Positions 12,925 through 22,645 of a DNA stretch of 64,000 nucleotides are shown in pieces; the stretch's first letter is position 1, and every line of letters starts with the position of its first letter. Below the pieces are notes generated by a model that did no database searches, had not been told where the DNA came from, and saw only the letters and a program-made list of their open reading frames with translations. This DNA is from Eublepharis macularius. Taxonomy: Eukaryota > Chordata > Lepidosauria > Squamata > Eublepharidae. Location: contig NC_072791.1 in the NCBI RefSeq assembly GCF_028583425.1, positions 45,019,368 to 45,083,367 of the forward strand, written 5' to 3'. The translations under genes were made by a program, and so were the position numbers.

Positions 12925-13692
12925 GGCGCAGTCTGCACATGGGTGGGAAGGACGGCCCTCTTCCCAGCCCTTCGCTGCCACGATAGGCCAGCGCAGGGAA
13001 TGGTCCACCCGCCTGCATGGCCCTCTGCTCAGGCAAGGAGGCAGTAGGATGGGCGACCCCGCCTCCCAGCCCTTCCTCGCTATGATCGGGATGCTGGGGA
13101 GAGGGCAATGTCTGGCCCCTGCCGCCCTGCCCTTCTCCCCCTGCCCCACATCAAGGTACTGTGGAGGGGTCAATGCCCAGCCCTGCCGCCCTGTCCTCCT
13201 CCAGATCAGGGCGCTAGGAAGGGGGCAATGCCTGGCCCGGCTGCCCTGCCTTCATCCAGCTCGGGGCACTAGGGATGGAGCAATGCCTGGCTCTGCTGCC
13301 CTGCCCTCCTCCCCCCATCCCAGATCAGGGCGCTGGGGAGGGGGCCCTATCCATGCTGCCCTATCCTCCTCCCCTCACCCCAGATTGGGTCACTTGGGAG
13401 GGGTCAATGCCCAGCCCCGCCGCCCTGCCCTCCTCCAGATCAGGGCACTAGGGAGGGGGCAGTGTCCTGCCCTGCTGCCCTGCCCTCCTTCCTCCACCCC
13501 ATATCGGGGTGCTGGGGAGGAGGCAATGCCTGGCCCAACCACCCTGCCCTCCTCCAGATCGGGGTGCTAGGGAGGGGGCAATGTCCAGTCCTGCCGCCCT
13601 AACCTCCTACCCCCACTCCAGATCGGGGCACTGGGGAGGAGGCAATGCCCATCCCCACCACCCTGCCCTCCTCCCCCTGCCCCAGATCTTGC
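12925..13692. repeat. GC-rich minisatellite, about 11 units of 55-66 bp
   Basis: The unit is close to GATCGGGGCGCTGGGGAGGG, then GGCAATGCCCAGCCCCGCCG and CCCTGCCCTCCTCC, with or without a CCCCACCCCA spacer. Units alternate between about 55 and 66 bp and are diverged from one another. The + strand stays open for 217 codons at 12917-13570 only because most units keep the same frame. No protein family is recognisable. Confidence 0.85.
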
Positions 13693-13974
13693 AGAAATAA
13701 ACAAATTCCATAGTAAAGGTTCTGGTACTGGGATGAAGTGCCAAATCTAAATTGCCTGACTTGACAGAATCTCTCTGGTACAAGGAGAATTCCGAAGTAG
13801 ACAAAGGTTATGGCTAATGTACATCTATACACTACTACTCCTATCTCCAATAGTAAAGCAGCTGGCCCCTATTTTAGTCACAAGCAAAATGATGCCAACA
13901 ACAAACAAGGTAAGGAGGGCTGCTAGATATTCTGGGGACTGAATATACTCCAGAACACAATGTTGGCATCAGTT

Positions 13975-14050
13975 TATTTTTTTATTTATTTTTTTATATT
14001 TCAATATTTTTATATACCACCCATACTCAGGGGCTCTGGGTGGTGTGATA
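13975..14050 (-). mobile_element. LINE 3' tail
   Basis: The + strand reads TTTATTTTTTTATTTATTTT followed by TATATACCACCCATACTCAG. It is the complement of the usual A-rich 3' end of a reptile LINE. Confidence 0.45.
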
Positions 14051-14299
14051 GTTGAGTGATAGTTAAAGGAAAGAGAAAGGGGGGCAGAGGAAAGGAAATC
14101 TGCTTTTTCAAGCCCCTGAGAACTTATAAGATCTGTGGATGGGGAAGCATTTCCAAATTGTTCTCCTCTTCCACAATTCCTTGCAGTCCTCCCACCAACA
14201 CTTGTAACCAACAAACTGCTAACCAGCAATTTTTTTTCCTCACAAGAGGCTCCTGCTGGACTGTATGGCTTTAAAAGCTCTGTTTTCATACTGGAGGCT

Positions 14300-15930
14300 G
14301 CCAAATAAAACTACCAAGGAACAGGAAAAAAACCCGCGGAAACAGTAATGTCTTTAAAGTGCACTGTGCCTAATTATTACAACTGTTTGATATCACTATT
14401 TAATGTCAGTAACTTCACAATCCTAGAGTCTAAAGTGCACAGTGCAAAAAATGAACTCATACAGTCACAAATCACAATTACAATATGTTCACATCCGAGA
14501 ATCTAAGCAGTTAATTACAATGTATTCACATCTGAGAATCCACATAATATTAAAGACACATCAAAGAGTCTTTGAAGTTCAATTTTCTCTATTATTCAAT
14601 AGAGATTTGCAGTCCAACAAAATTCTTATAGCAGTGTCCTCATATGATTTCTTTTCTAGGTGGACTCCTGCAACCAGAAGCAAGATGGTGCACTTTAAAG
14701 ACTACTGTTTTTGTGGGTTTTTTCCCTGTTCCTTGTTAGCATCCCCGTGGGGTCCCTTTGTTTAGTTAAATAAAACTACCAAACAGAAGACCAATACCGG
14801 TTTATTAAGACTCTCATTCTACTTGCAAATTATTATGCCTGTGCTTTGCAAGACGGGCTTGTCATTCCCAAAGTTTTTCAGCTCTTGCTATTGGCTGTCA
14901 TTATACTACACATAGCTATAGAAGGATAAAAAATTGTCATGATCAATGTCTGTAGCAGGAGCAGTAAATGCAAGAATAACACTTAAGGAATATTCCACCA
15001 ACTGTCTTCAGAAAAGTCAATATTCTAACCATCTACTCAAGAACAGTCTACCTTTTCTGTAGTGTCTTCATCCTAGAATGGAATAAGCAAAGAGAAAAAA
15101 GCAGAAAAGAAAAAATGTCATGAATGTGCAGCCACCAGAAGAGACAGGATCCTGTGCTTGGATGTGTTCATGCAAGGAACCCCAAGAGCCTCTCTCTTCT
15201 TGCCCCACACTCAGGGCTTCCCTATGCTCATTTGTTTACTTTTGACCAATGGTATAGGAAGATGATTTGGGCCTATTTACACATCATCTGCAACATCTAC
15301 ACTGCCAACACTGAGACTTCATACCATGTTGCTTTCAATAGACATTGTCAGAAATTCCCCCTTCATCCTGACATGGCATTTGTATCTTGGATGAGATACT
15401 GTGGTCTTGTGCACTCCTTTACCTTTTCCCTTTTTACCACTGACTTTCCCTGTGGCTTCAAAAATAATAAATGGACTCACATAAGCCTGTTTTCTACATT
15501 GTTCTTTATAATTTCTTGTTTTTCTTGTGCAAGTGTCCATTTTTATATCATGATATAAAAATGCATAGTATGGTCACAGTGTGGTGGTGTGGCAGCTAAT
15601 GATAGGGGAGGGGAATAAAAGAGGAGAGAGGTATCAGAGGAAATGCTCCTCTGGACTTATGGCTGTTCACTCCTACATTCTGGTTCTTCCTTTTATTTGT
15701 TTAAGCTCCAGCTACCCACAATCAGTAAAAAGAGGTAACACAAGCTTTGATTAACTGGTTGGTAGCGTGTACGCTCTGTGCTCCCTAAAGGGCTTTCATT
15801 TGGGACCCTACTAGAATAATGCACTTAATTGTGAGGTAATATAAACCCCCTTTCACAGTTATTTTGACAGGACAGACAAGATGCAGAGAGTGATGAACAA
15901 GAAAGATTTGTTTACAGAAAACAAGGTACA
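14300..15930. other. Gene-free stretch
   Basis: AT-rich sequence without recognisable repeats. A 144-codon open frame at 15124-15558 shows no homology I recognise and no splice context for IFT43. Confidence 0.4.
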
Positions 15931-15939
15931 GATTTTGGG

Positions 15940-16190
15940 TTTGGTGTAGTGGTTAAGAGCGCAGGACTCTAATCTGGAGAACCGGATTTGATTCCTCACT
16001 CCTCCACTTGAAGCCAACTGGGTGACCTTGGATCAGTCACAGCTTCTAGCTCTCTAAGCCCCACCCATCTCACAGGGTGTTTTGTTGTGGGGATAATAGT
16101 AACATACTTTGCAAACCACTCTGAGTGGGTGTTAAGTCATCCTGAAGGGCAGTATATAAATCGAATGTTGTTGTTGTTATTATTGGAATA
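15940..16190 (+). mobile_element. MIR/CORE-type tRNA-derived SINE
   Basis: The tRNA-like head has GTGTAGTGGTTAAGAGCGCA (A-box region) and a B-box-like GGATTTGATTCCTC. A CORE-like middle follows (TGACCTTGGATCAGTCACAG, TCTCACAGGGTG), and then a tail GGCAGTATATAAATCGAATG and TTGTTGTT. A close relative lies at 56820-57066. Confidence 0.75.
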
Positions 16191-16874
16191 CTTCAGTATA
16201 GAATGAACAACTGGCTCTTAACTTCACTCCCTGGAGAGTATAAGTTTTCTTCATGGGAGTTAACTCTTAGATTTGCATGTGGCCAAAATTACAAAGATTG
16301 GTCCATAGCCCTGGAGGATAGGTTCTTTGGAAGTGATTGCCACAGTGGAAATTCCCAATTTCCCCCAACAAAGGGCAATGTAGGACATGACAGATAAGCA
16401 AAACTCTTTCCTCCACAACCCCGTACAAAAAGGTGACCACATTCACAGACTATAGGGAATGTGCTGCTACAGTGTTCTGCTACAGTGTTCTCAGATTCTT
16501 TACTTAGTGTAATGCTTTGGCCAAGTCACATTAACAGCATTTTTTGTTTGTTACAAACAGGACTGAAACTGATGGGGGCACAGTCAGGATGCACACTGAG
16601 AAACAAACCCAAGGAGAAACTGGTGGAAAGCCAGTTTCAAATTATGTTAAGAGAATGCAGCGGCTATGATGATAGGAAGTTAGAGGCTGTAGCCCATAGG
16701 TTATTTGGTGACTACTATAACAAGTACAAAAGAAATTACCCACATATTTGAGGTCATCAATAACCTATTGATTACATCATACAGCTGAACAAGGACAGTT
16801 GGCCTATATAATAAATGGACTGAGTGAGTGAAAAGGAAAAGCAGCTTTAGTCCAAAAAATGAAAAATCAGGAAT

Positions 16875-17150
16875 GGAAGGGAAAGATGGTTGTTGTGGAT
16901 TTTCCGGGCTGTATAGCCGTGGTCTTGGCATTGTAGTTCCTGACGTTTCGCCAGCAGCTGTGACTGGCATCTTCAGAGGTGTAGCACCAAAAGACAGAGA
17001 TCTCTCAGTGTCACAGTGTGGAGAAGATGTTGGCAGGTAATTTATATCTACTCAGGAAGGTAGGTTTGGGCTGAGTCATCCTGTAAAAGTTTCCCAGGGT
17101 GTGGAATGCTAATGGAGGGAGGCTTCGCTGTATTCTGAGGAAGGGAAAGA
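16875..17150 (-). mobile_element. Penelope-like element copy B with 12-bp target-site duplication
   Basis: GGAAGGGAAAGA occurs at 16875-16886 and 17139-17150, bounding a 252-bp insert. The insert begins TGGTTGTTGTGGATTTTCCG on the + strand. Read on the - strand it carries CCTCTGAAGA, a stem GCCAGT/GCTGGC (with one wobble pair) and GAAACGTCAGG, so the hammerhead core is intact. It also extends farther upstream than the other copies (to CTGAGTCATCCTGTAAAAG). It sits in IFT43 intron 2 if that intron extends leftward. Confidence 0.7.
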
Positions 17151-17568
17151 GTTCTAAGACTATGGCAAGTTTGTTACGTCTTGCCAAAAGAAAAGAGTTT
17201 CATGACACATCTGCACCCAACCTGAAATCCAGGGAAGCAGTAAACTTCCCCTCAACAGGATAATAAAATGATGAGCTTACCAAGTGGTTACATGTATCCT
17301 ATGATAAATAATCACCTGCAAAAAGTTCATTTGTGTTTTACAAGCAATGTAAGAGCCAAGATTCTTCAACTTTCCAAGGACCCCTTGGTAGTAAATCTAT
17401 ACATATCTATCAGAGAAGGTAAACATAGCAGCCTGGTTCTAGAACACATGTTCTTGTATGAGAAGAGAAACAGAAGAAGCCAGCTAAGGTTTAGAGTAGA
17501 CTTTTATCTTGGATGAAAATTCAACGTATCTCAATTTTTCAGCTGAAAATTGAGCTAGTTGCACTCAC

Positions 17569-17649
17569 CTCTCCAGCTGAAGAGCAGGTAGGGCTAAGAT
17601 GGTTTTCCTCCAAGTGAGAATCCTGCTGAGCTCGTCTGCCCATCTTTAC
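17569..17649 (-). CDS. IFT43: IFT43 coding exon 2
   Basis: The exon has 27 codons in phase 0. The acceptor is TTCCATTCTACGCAG and the donor GTGAGT. The residues VKMGRRAQQDSHLEENHLSP are clearly the conserved KMGRRAQQ block of IFT43. The exon begins GTAAAG, so the acceptor and a donor-like sequence overlap (AG|GTAAAG). Confidence 0.93.
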
Positions 17650-19960
17650 CTGCGTAGAATGGAAAGGAAAACTTCAGAAGCATACACAGTGCCAGTGGTG
17701 GAGACAGTATGGCAGGGATGATTAAACTTTGACCAAGCAGTCCACATGAGTTTCTGTAACAATTTGTGTATGGCTCCCAAAACCATGTTACTAGAAGGAA
17801 TGAGAGCCTTATCTTATTCTCTGGAATTAGGAGGCAGTAGCAACAACTGACTGGGAAAGGTGGAGTAAAGATCTGGTTCTGGTGGGGAGGAAAAAAGAGA
17901 TTAGAAGAAAGAAACACATTATTAGCAGGGAAAGTAGCTACAAGGGAGTAACAGAAAAAGCAGCAGTGGGTGATAGTTTTTTTATTTATTCATTTTTGAT
18001 TTTTATATTATATTATATTATATTATATTATATTATATTATATTATATTATATTATATTATATTATATTATATTATATTATATTATATTATATTATATTA
18101 TATTATATTATATTATATTATATTATATTATATTATATTATAGTGAAAGACAGGTGGGGAGGCTTAGATGGAGAAGCATTTGGTAGCAGAGCTGCTGGGA
18201 AGAAAGGAAGATCTATGGAGACTCTTGTGACTAGCCACCTCAGGAATATTTTATTGACTCATGTGTAAATATTTTATAAAATAAATATAACAAGGGAATG
18301 AATATTTACTTGGAGTAGAAAAATAATCCAGGAAGGATCTCATAATCTTTATTATCAGGCTTGCATAATTTATAATACACCAGCCAAACACAACCACCAG
18401 CTTTTGTGATCCCAAGCTGGCAACAAAACCAGGAAAGACGTCCAGTTCATGGAGGGAGGGGAGAAATATTCATCTTGGTGGGCTGTAGGCTGTGCAGATA
18501 ATATGTAATACAAACAGAATAAAAGGCTGGTTAAAGAAGCCAATACAAATACTGCATAGAGAACTTCAGCACAAAATTAATTCACAGCATTGGGCTTTGC
18601 TGAAGAAAAAGGCGATTTTGCTTGTCTCATTTCCCCTTTGCTGTTATTATGACATTATGACACATTAAGCATTTATAACTATACTGGACAGCAGCATCCA
18701 TCTCCTCCCTAATGAGTTTGAGACACCTTGCACCTGAGTCCTACAGCAAGCCTTTGCAAGGTGACGCTTAGCAAAGAAGCCCTGTAGTGTTCAACTACAA
18801 GATGGAAAGCTGAGGCACTTCCTGAAGCAAGCAGGACACCAGCTCCAATGTTGCTAGGGTTGCCAGCTCCCAGCGGGGCAATTCCTAGAGTTTTGGGGGG
18901 TAGAAGTTGGAGATGGTGGGGTTTGGAGAGGGGAGGCACCTCAGCTGGGTATAATGCCACAGAGTCCACCTTCCAAGGCAGCCATTTTCTCCAGGGGAAC
19001 TGATTTTTGTTGCCTGCAGATCAGTTGTAATTCTGGGAGATCTCCAGCCTCTACCTGGAGGCTGGCAACCATAAATTTGCAGCTGCACATGGCACAGGAA
19101 CACAGGTATTGAGGGCTCCCAATATTTCATTAGAGAACAGTACATATATTTCAGTAATTTCTATTATTGCCAATCTCCAGGTGGGGTCTGGAGATCTCCT
19201 GGAATTACAGCTGATCTCCAGATGACAGAGATCAGCTCCCCTGGAGAAAATGGCTGCTTTGGAAGATGGCCTCTGGTATTTCGCACCACTGAGGCCCCTC
19301 CCCAGGCTGCACCCCCAAATATTCAGGCATTTCCCAAAGCAGTGGTGGCAACCGTAGCCATGTCCATTAACCTTCTGCTCAGGGTGAGCCCTGGAAGCCT
19401 TAAGCAGAATGAAAAAGGCTGAGCCTGGCTGCCCTTCAGAGGGCTCTTTAACCGTTCAGAGTTACTTCAAAATCTTACTCCGGTATAATGCCATAGTGCA
19501 TCCTCCAAAGCAGCCATTTCTCCAGGCGAACTGATCTCTGTGGCCTGAAGATCAGTCAAAATTCCAGGAGATCTCTAGTCACCGCCTGGAGGTTGGCATG
19601 GCACGCATTCCACAAGTTAGGCCCTTTCCAAGCCGGGGGCTTTCTGCAGCAAAAATGCCTTTCTCGGAGTTAGCCTTCGCCCAATCAGAAGTAACTGTTT
19701 TTAGGGAACTTGCCGGACGGAGGCCTAGAAAGGGCGCATTTGCCACGATTCCCCTCGGATATGGGGAAAAAGCAGCGGGGTGGACGGGAATGATTGCGTG
19801 TGAGTGGCTGGCGGTTTAGCGGGAACAGGCCCCTCGTCGCTATGGCAACGCGGCCTTCACGGGCAACTGAGCCGCCCAGGCCGCTTCGCCGGAACGGCAT
19901 CGCTCTTACCGCGCCTCCCCCCTTCCGCGGCTCATCGCCCAGCTGTGGATCATCGTCCAT
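17569..19960 (-). CDS. IFT43: IFT43, intraflagellar transport protein 43 (5' part: coding exons 1 and 2)
   Basis: The gene runs leftward and is joined from 19960-19910 and 17649-17569, giving 44 residues. IFT43 is a small subunit of the IFT-A complex, which drives retrograde transport and ciliary entry of membrane proteins. Exon 1 reads MDDDPQLGDEPRKGGGA and aligns without gaps to the first 17 residues of mouse IFT43 as I remember it. Exon 2 begins VKMGRRAQQDS and contains ENHL and SSAGE, matching KMGRRAQQES...ENHL in mammals. The gene is divergent from TGFB3, as in mammals. The conserved core (SEEIEDFRLRPQSLNGSDYG onward) was not found in 1-17568, so the rest is probably beyond the window. 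Confidence 0.9.
17996..18141. repeat. (TATTA)n pentanucleotide microsatellite
   Basis: About 28 near-perfect units of TATTA lie in IFT43 intron 1. Because TATTA lacks stop codons in one + frame, a spurious YYIIL repeat protein can be read through it. Confidence 0.97.
18857..19070 (+). mobile_element. GGTTGCCAG-type short DNA element, copy 1
   Basis: The start is GGGTTGCCAGCTCC and the end GGAGGCTGGCAACC, an imperfect terminal inverted repeat of about 14 bp. The interior has CCATTTTCTCCAGGGGAACT followed by GAT and GGGAGATCTCCAG. No open frame is present. A non-autonomous DNA transposon is inferred. Confidence 0.65.
19167..19353 (-). mobile_element. GGTTGCCAG-type short DNA element, copy 2
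   Basis: This is an inverted copy of the same family, with GGAGATCTCCTGGAATTACA, CCCCTGGAGAAAATGGCTGC and a GTGGTGGCAACC end. It is diverged from copy 1. Confidence 0.6.
19481..19599 (+). mobile_element. GGTTGCCAG-type short DNA element, copy 3 (partial)
   Basis: Only the right half is present, from the GGTATAATGCCATAG block to GCCTGGAGGTTGGCA. It abuts the IFT43 CpG island. Confidence 0.6.
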
Positions 19961-20120
19961 CCCGTAGGCTTAGCCGCTTGCAGGCCGGGCGGGTGCTCGT
20001 GAAGACCGCGGCTGACTTCCGGAGGGAAAGCCCGCGCGTCCTTAGCAACCCTTAAAGGGAGCGCAGCCTTGGCTAGACGAATGCATTGAGGGACCATTCC
20101 TGGGAAAGCAGCAGGGGGCG
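19590..20120 (-). promoter_or_regulatory. IFT43: IFT43 CpG-island promoter with X-box and ETS motifs
   Basis: About 0.5 kb is rich in CpG between flanking repeats. GTCGCT-AT-GGCAAC at 19836-19849 is one mismatch from the RFX X-box GTNRCC-N2-RGYAAC. GCGTCC-TT-AGCAAC at 20036-20049 is a second X-box-like site with a weaker left half. ACTTCCGG at 20015-20022 is an ETS site. RFX factors are the established activators of ciliary genes, which fits IFT43. The transcription start is not visible but should lie between about 19965 and 20060 on the - strand. Confidence 0.75.
19910..19960 (-). CDS. IFT43: IFT43 coding exon 1
   Basis: Seventeen codons run from an ATG with G at -3 and G at +4 (good Kozak context) to a phase-0 donor GTAAGA. 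It lies in a CpG island. The acidic MDDD...LGDE opening fits the start of IFT43, and the length to the splice site equals that in mouse. Short exons are easy to mis-call, but exon 2 confirms the gene. Confidence 0.87.
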
Positions 20121-20140
20121 TAAGATGCATTGTACACATA

Positions 20141-20329
20141 GGGTTGCCAGCTCCAAGTTGGGGAATTCCTAGGGGTGGAGATTGGGGAGGGAAGGGACCT
20201 CAGCAGGGTACAATGCCTCTCTCCCAAGCAGCCACTTTCTCTACAAAAACTGATCCATATAGCCAGGAGATCAATTGTAATTCCGGGAGATCTCAAGTAA
20301 CCATCTAGATTCTGGAGGTTGGCAGCCCT
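20141..20329 (+). mobile_element. GGTTGCCAG-type short DNA element, copy 4
   Basis: The start is GGGTTGCCAGCTCC and the end TCTGGAGGTTGGCAGCCCT, with both termini present. It lies immediately upstream of the IFT43 CpG island. Confidence 0.65.
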
Positions 20330-20346
20330 TGGTCTCCAGTAGAACA

Positions 20347-20461
20347 GCAAGATTCAAGTCCAGTAGCACCTTAAAAGACCAACAGGATTTTCTTCTACCC
20401 TAAAAGCTTATGCCCTGAAATTCTTGTTGATCTTTAAGGTGCTAATGGACTCAAGTCTTGC
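20347..20461. mobile_element. Foldback repeat (hairpin element)
   Basis: GCAAGATTCAAGTCCAGTAG is inverted as CTAATGGACTCAAGTCTTGC. The interior carries ACCTTAAAAGACCAACAGG and AAGCTTATGCCCTGAAA. The same family recurs at 27140-27245, 32968-33131, 36927-37010, 48466-48634 and 56695-56815. Confidence 0.7.
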
Positions 20462-20626
20462 TTTATCAGAATAAACAACATGAAACAAAGAAAGCAGCAC
20501 AAAAACTACAGGAGTTCTTCATGGCAGATTGCCACAGTCCAATTTATCCAAGATCTAGGCCTAGATAAACCTAGGCAGGAGCTGCTTTAGATTCTGGTAT
20601 CCTGGAACTATACTAAAACATGAAAT

Positions 20627-21029
20627 AGAGTTTTGACTGTCGAAGGCGTTCACGGCCGGAGAACGATGGTTGTTGTGGGTTTTCCGGGCTGTATTGCCGT
20701 GGTCTTGGCATTGTAGTTCCTGACGTTTTGCCAGCAGCTGTGGCTGGCATCTTCAAAGGTGTAGCACCAAAAGACAGAGATCTCTCAGTGTCACAGTGTG
20801 GAAAAGATGTTGGCAGGTCATTTGTATCTACCCCAACCCCACCCCTCCTGAGTAGATACAAATGACCTGCCAACATCTTTTCCACACTGTGACACTGAGA
20901 GATCTCTGTCTTTTGGTGCTACACCTCTGAAGATGCCAGCCACAGCTGCTGGCGAAACGTCAGGAACTACAATGCCAAGACCACGGCAATACAGCCCGGA
21001 AAACCCACAACAACCAGAGTTTTGACTGT
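20627..21029 (+). mobile_element. Penelope-like element copy C, near-perfect 164-bp inverted arms, 14-bp target-site duplication
   Basis: AGAGTTTTGACTGT flanks the insert at 20627-20640 and 21016-21029. The arms are 20668-20831 and 20852-21015 around a 20-nt spacer and differ at only two positions, both inside the hammerhead-like block of the left arm. The right arm keeps the intact motif (CTCTGAAGA ... GCGAAACGTCAGG) at about 20923-20972 on the + strand. A 27-nt extension (20641-20667) lies outside the left arm. The high arm identity suggests a young insertion. Confidence 0.75.
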
Positions 21030-21074
21030 TACAAGGGGAGCTGGGGAAGCATCTTTTCCTATCAATTCTGGAAC

Positions 21075-21290
21075 AGATCTAGGGTCTCCTCATCCAGTAC
21101 ACTTAGCATTTATATAGCACCATGAGTGTTCAAAACCCTTTGCATACAGTATCTTCTTGCAACAACCTTGAAAGGTAGGCTAATATTATCCCAAAATTGC
21201 AGATAAACTAAGAGGCTTGCCAAAGGCCATCAAACCCAGTCCATCAAACCCAGATCTCCTTCAATTAATCACACCAGCTTCCAGTCACAA
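21075..21290 (-). mobile_element. MIR-like SINE (decayed)
   Basis: The + strand shows the complementary signature of a CORE SINE: CATTTATATAGCACCATGAG, CAACCTTGAAAGGTAGGCTA and ATTATCCCAAAATTGCAGAT. The head is lost or diverged. Confidence 0.45.
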
Positions 21291-21334
21291 TGATCCAGGA
21301 CTGCATTCACACACTGCTGTAAATTGTACTGTTG

Positions 21335-21560
21335 TTAAACTACAGAAATAATTTTGCAGCTGGTGTGTATACTATAAAAACAATTCAATAAACACACATA
21401 AACACAACATAAAGAACAGAGGAGACCACCAATAACAGTTATTGGGGGTATGCCAGACAAAACAAAGAAGTCCTTAACCTCTAGTGGAAGACAGACTCTT
21501 CCTGGGGGAATCTCCCTAGGGAAGGAGTGCCAAAGATTTGGTACCACAAATGAGAAGGCC
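21335..21560 (-). mobile_element. L2-type LINE 3' UTR fragment
   Basis: CAATAAACACACATAAACAC, AATAACAGTTATTGGGGGTA and CCTCTAGTGGAAGACAG are closely related to 12117-12230. It is therefore the 3' UTR of the same LINE family in the same orientation. Confidence 0.6.
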
Positions 21561-22630
21561 CTTAGCTGTCAATCCACACAGCTAAAAGGAAAACTTTCTG
21601 GGCAGAATGCACTATATTTGAGCTTCTGCACTTTCCATTTCAGCGACAAAACACTGTAATTTCCTATTTCATATTACTTTTGTCTCCTCCTCCATCCCTT
21701 ATTGACTTTTAAGCTTGCTTTTCTCACAAAGGGTCCAAGAGGTGAACAATAATACATAATAAAGTATATAAAAATGTAAATGGTTTCTTCTTTAAAGGAA
21801 TGCTTCAAAACCTTCTATAGTCTCATTGGAGTTTTTCTCTCCAAGGTTCTCCAGCCAGCTTCATGGGGATTATTTGTTTTAAGAGAGGCTCCTGTAGACT
21901 ACCAACCTGTTAGGATAGTGGGCAAGCCAGGACAGCTAGTAAAGATCTGGCAGTTGACTAGATCCAGACTGGTCTTTTCTCTTCCTCCAGTCCTTAACAC
22001 TTAAAGTGGAAATTCTGTTGGCTAGAAGAGAAGAGGTAGACAGATGTCTCTTCCTTGTATTGTTTCTGCAAAAAAAAAAATCATGAGTTTCAGTTAAAGG
22101 ATACTGTGAGGTTTGCTGATGTCTGCTCTATAGACTTCTGTGGAAAGGAATGCTATTTAAAAACAGATTAAAAGCTAAGCATTTTTCTGCATCATTCTCT
22201 AGTTCCTGGCCCCCATAGATCTGGGTTCATCATGGAATGCTCCTATGACCATTCTTATGTCAATTGTAACATGAACTGAGGGCGAGTACTCATCAGACGA
22301 CTTGTCCTCCTTGTTATAGACATATCTTGAGAAGGGAAGGATAGATGCCTTTTCAGTGTAGATAAGAAAGTGATAAGAAGGGAAGAAAACAGCTTTCCGT
22401 TAGCCATCTTTTAACAGGTGCCCCACTTCTGTAGCAATTATGCCGATTGCTCGCATGATGGAAAGGTCACATTAGGAAAGCTCAGCTGTAAATAAATAAG
22501 AAGAAAGAACTCAAAGCCAAGTACCCAACCCACTCTTTTTTTTTCCAGCCCAAGAGCAAGCTTTCTTGGAATCTAGGCCTATATATAAACAAGGATGCCC
22601 CCTGGGAGGTATCGCACGGGTGTATCCTGC

Positions 22631-22645
22631 CCGCCAGAGGGCGCC
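22631..22645 (+). promoter_or_regulatory. CTCF-like motif between IFT43 and TGFB3
   Basis: CCGCCAGAGGGCGCC agrees with the CTCF core consensus (CCASYAGRKGGC-type). It lies about 1 kb upstream of the TGFB3 promoter. A single motif match is suggestive only. Confidence 0.45.

Noticed and set aside
12917-13570. 217-codon open frame on the + strand
   Set aside because: It is a reading of the GC-rich minisatellite. It has no start context, no conserved domain and frame-compatible unit lengths only by chance.
17882-18268. 128-codon open frame with YYIIL repeats
   Set aside because: It is a translation of the TATTA microsatellite.
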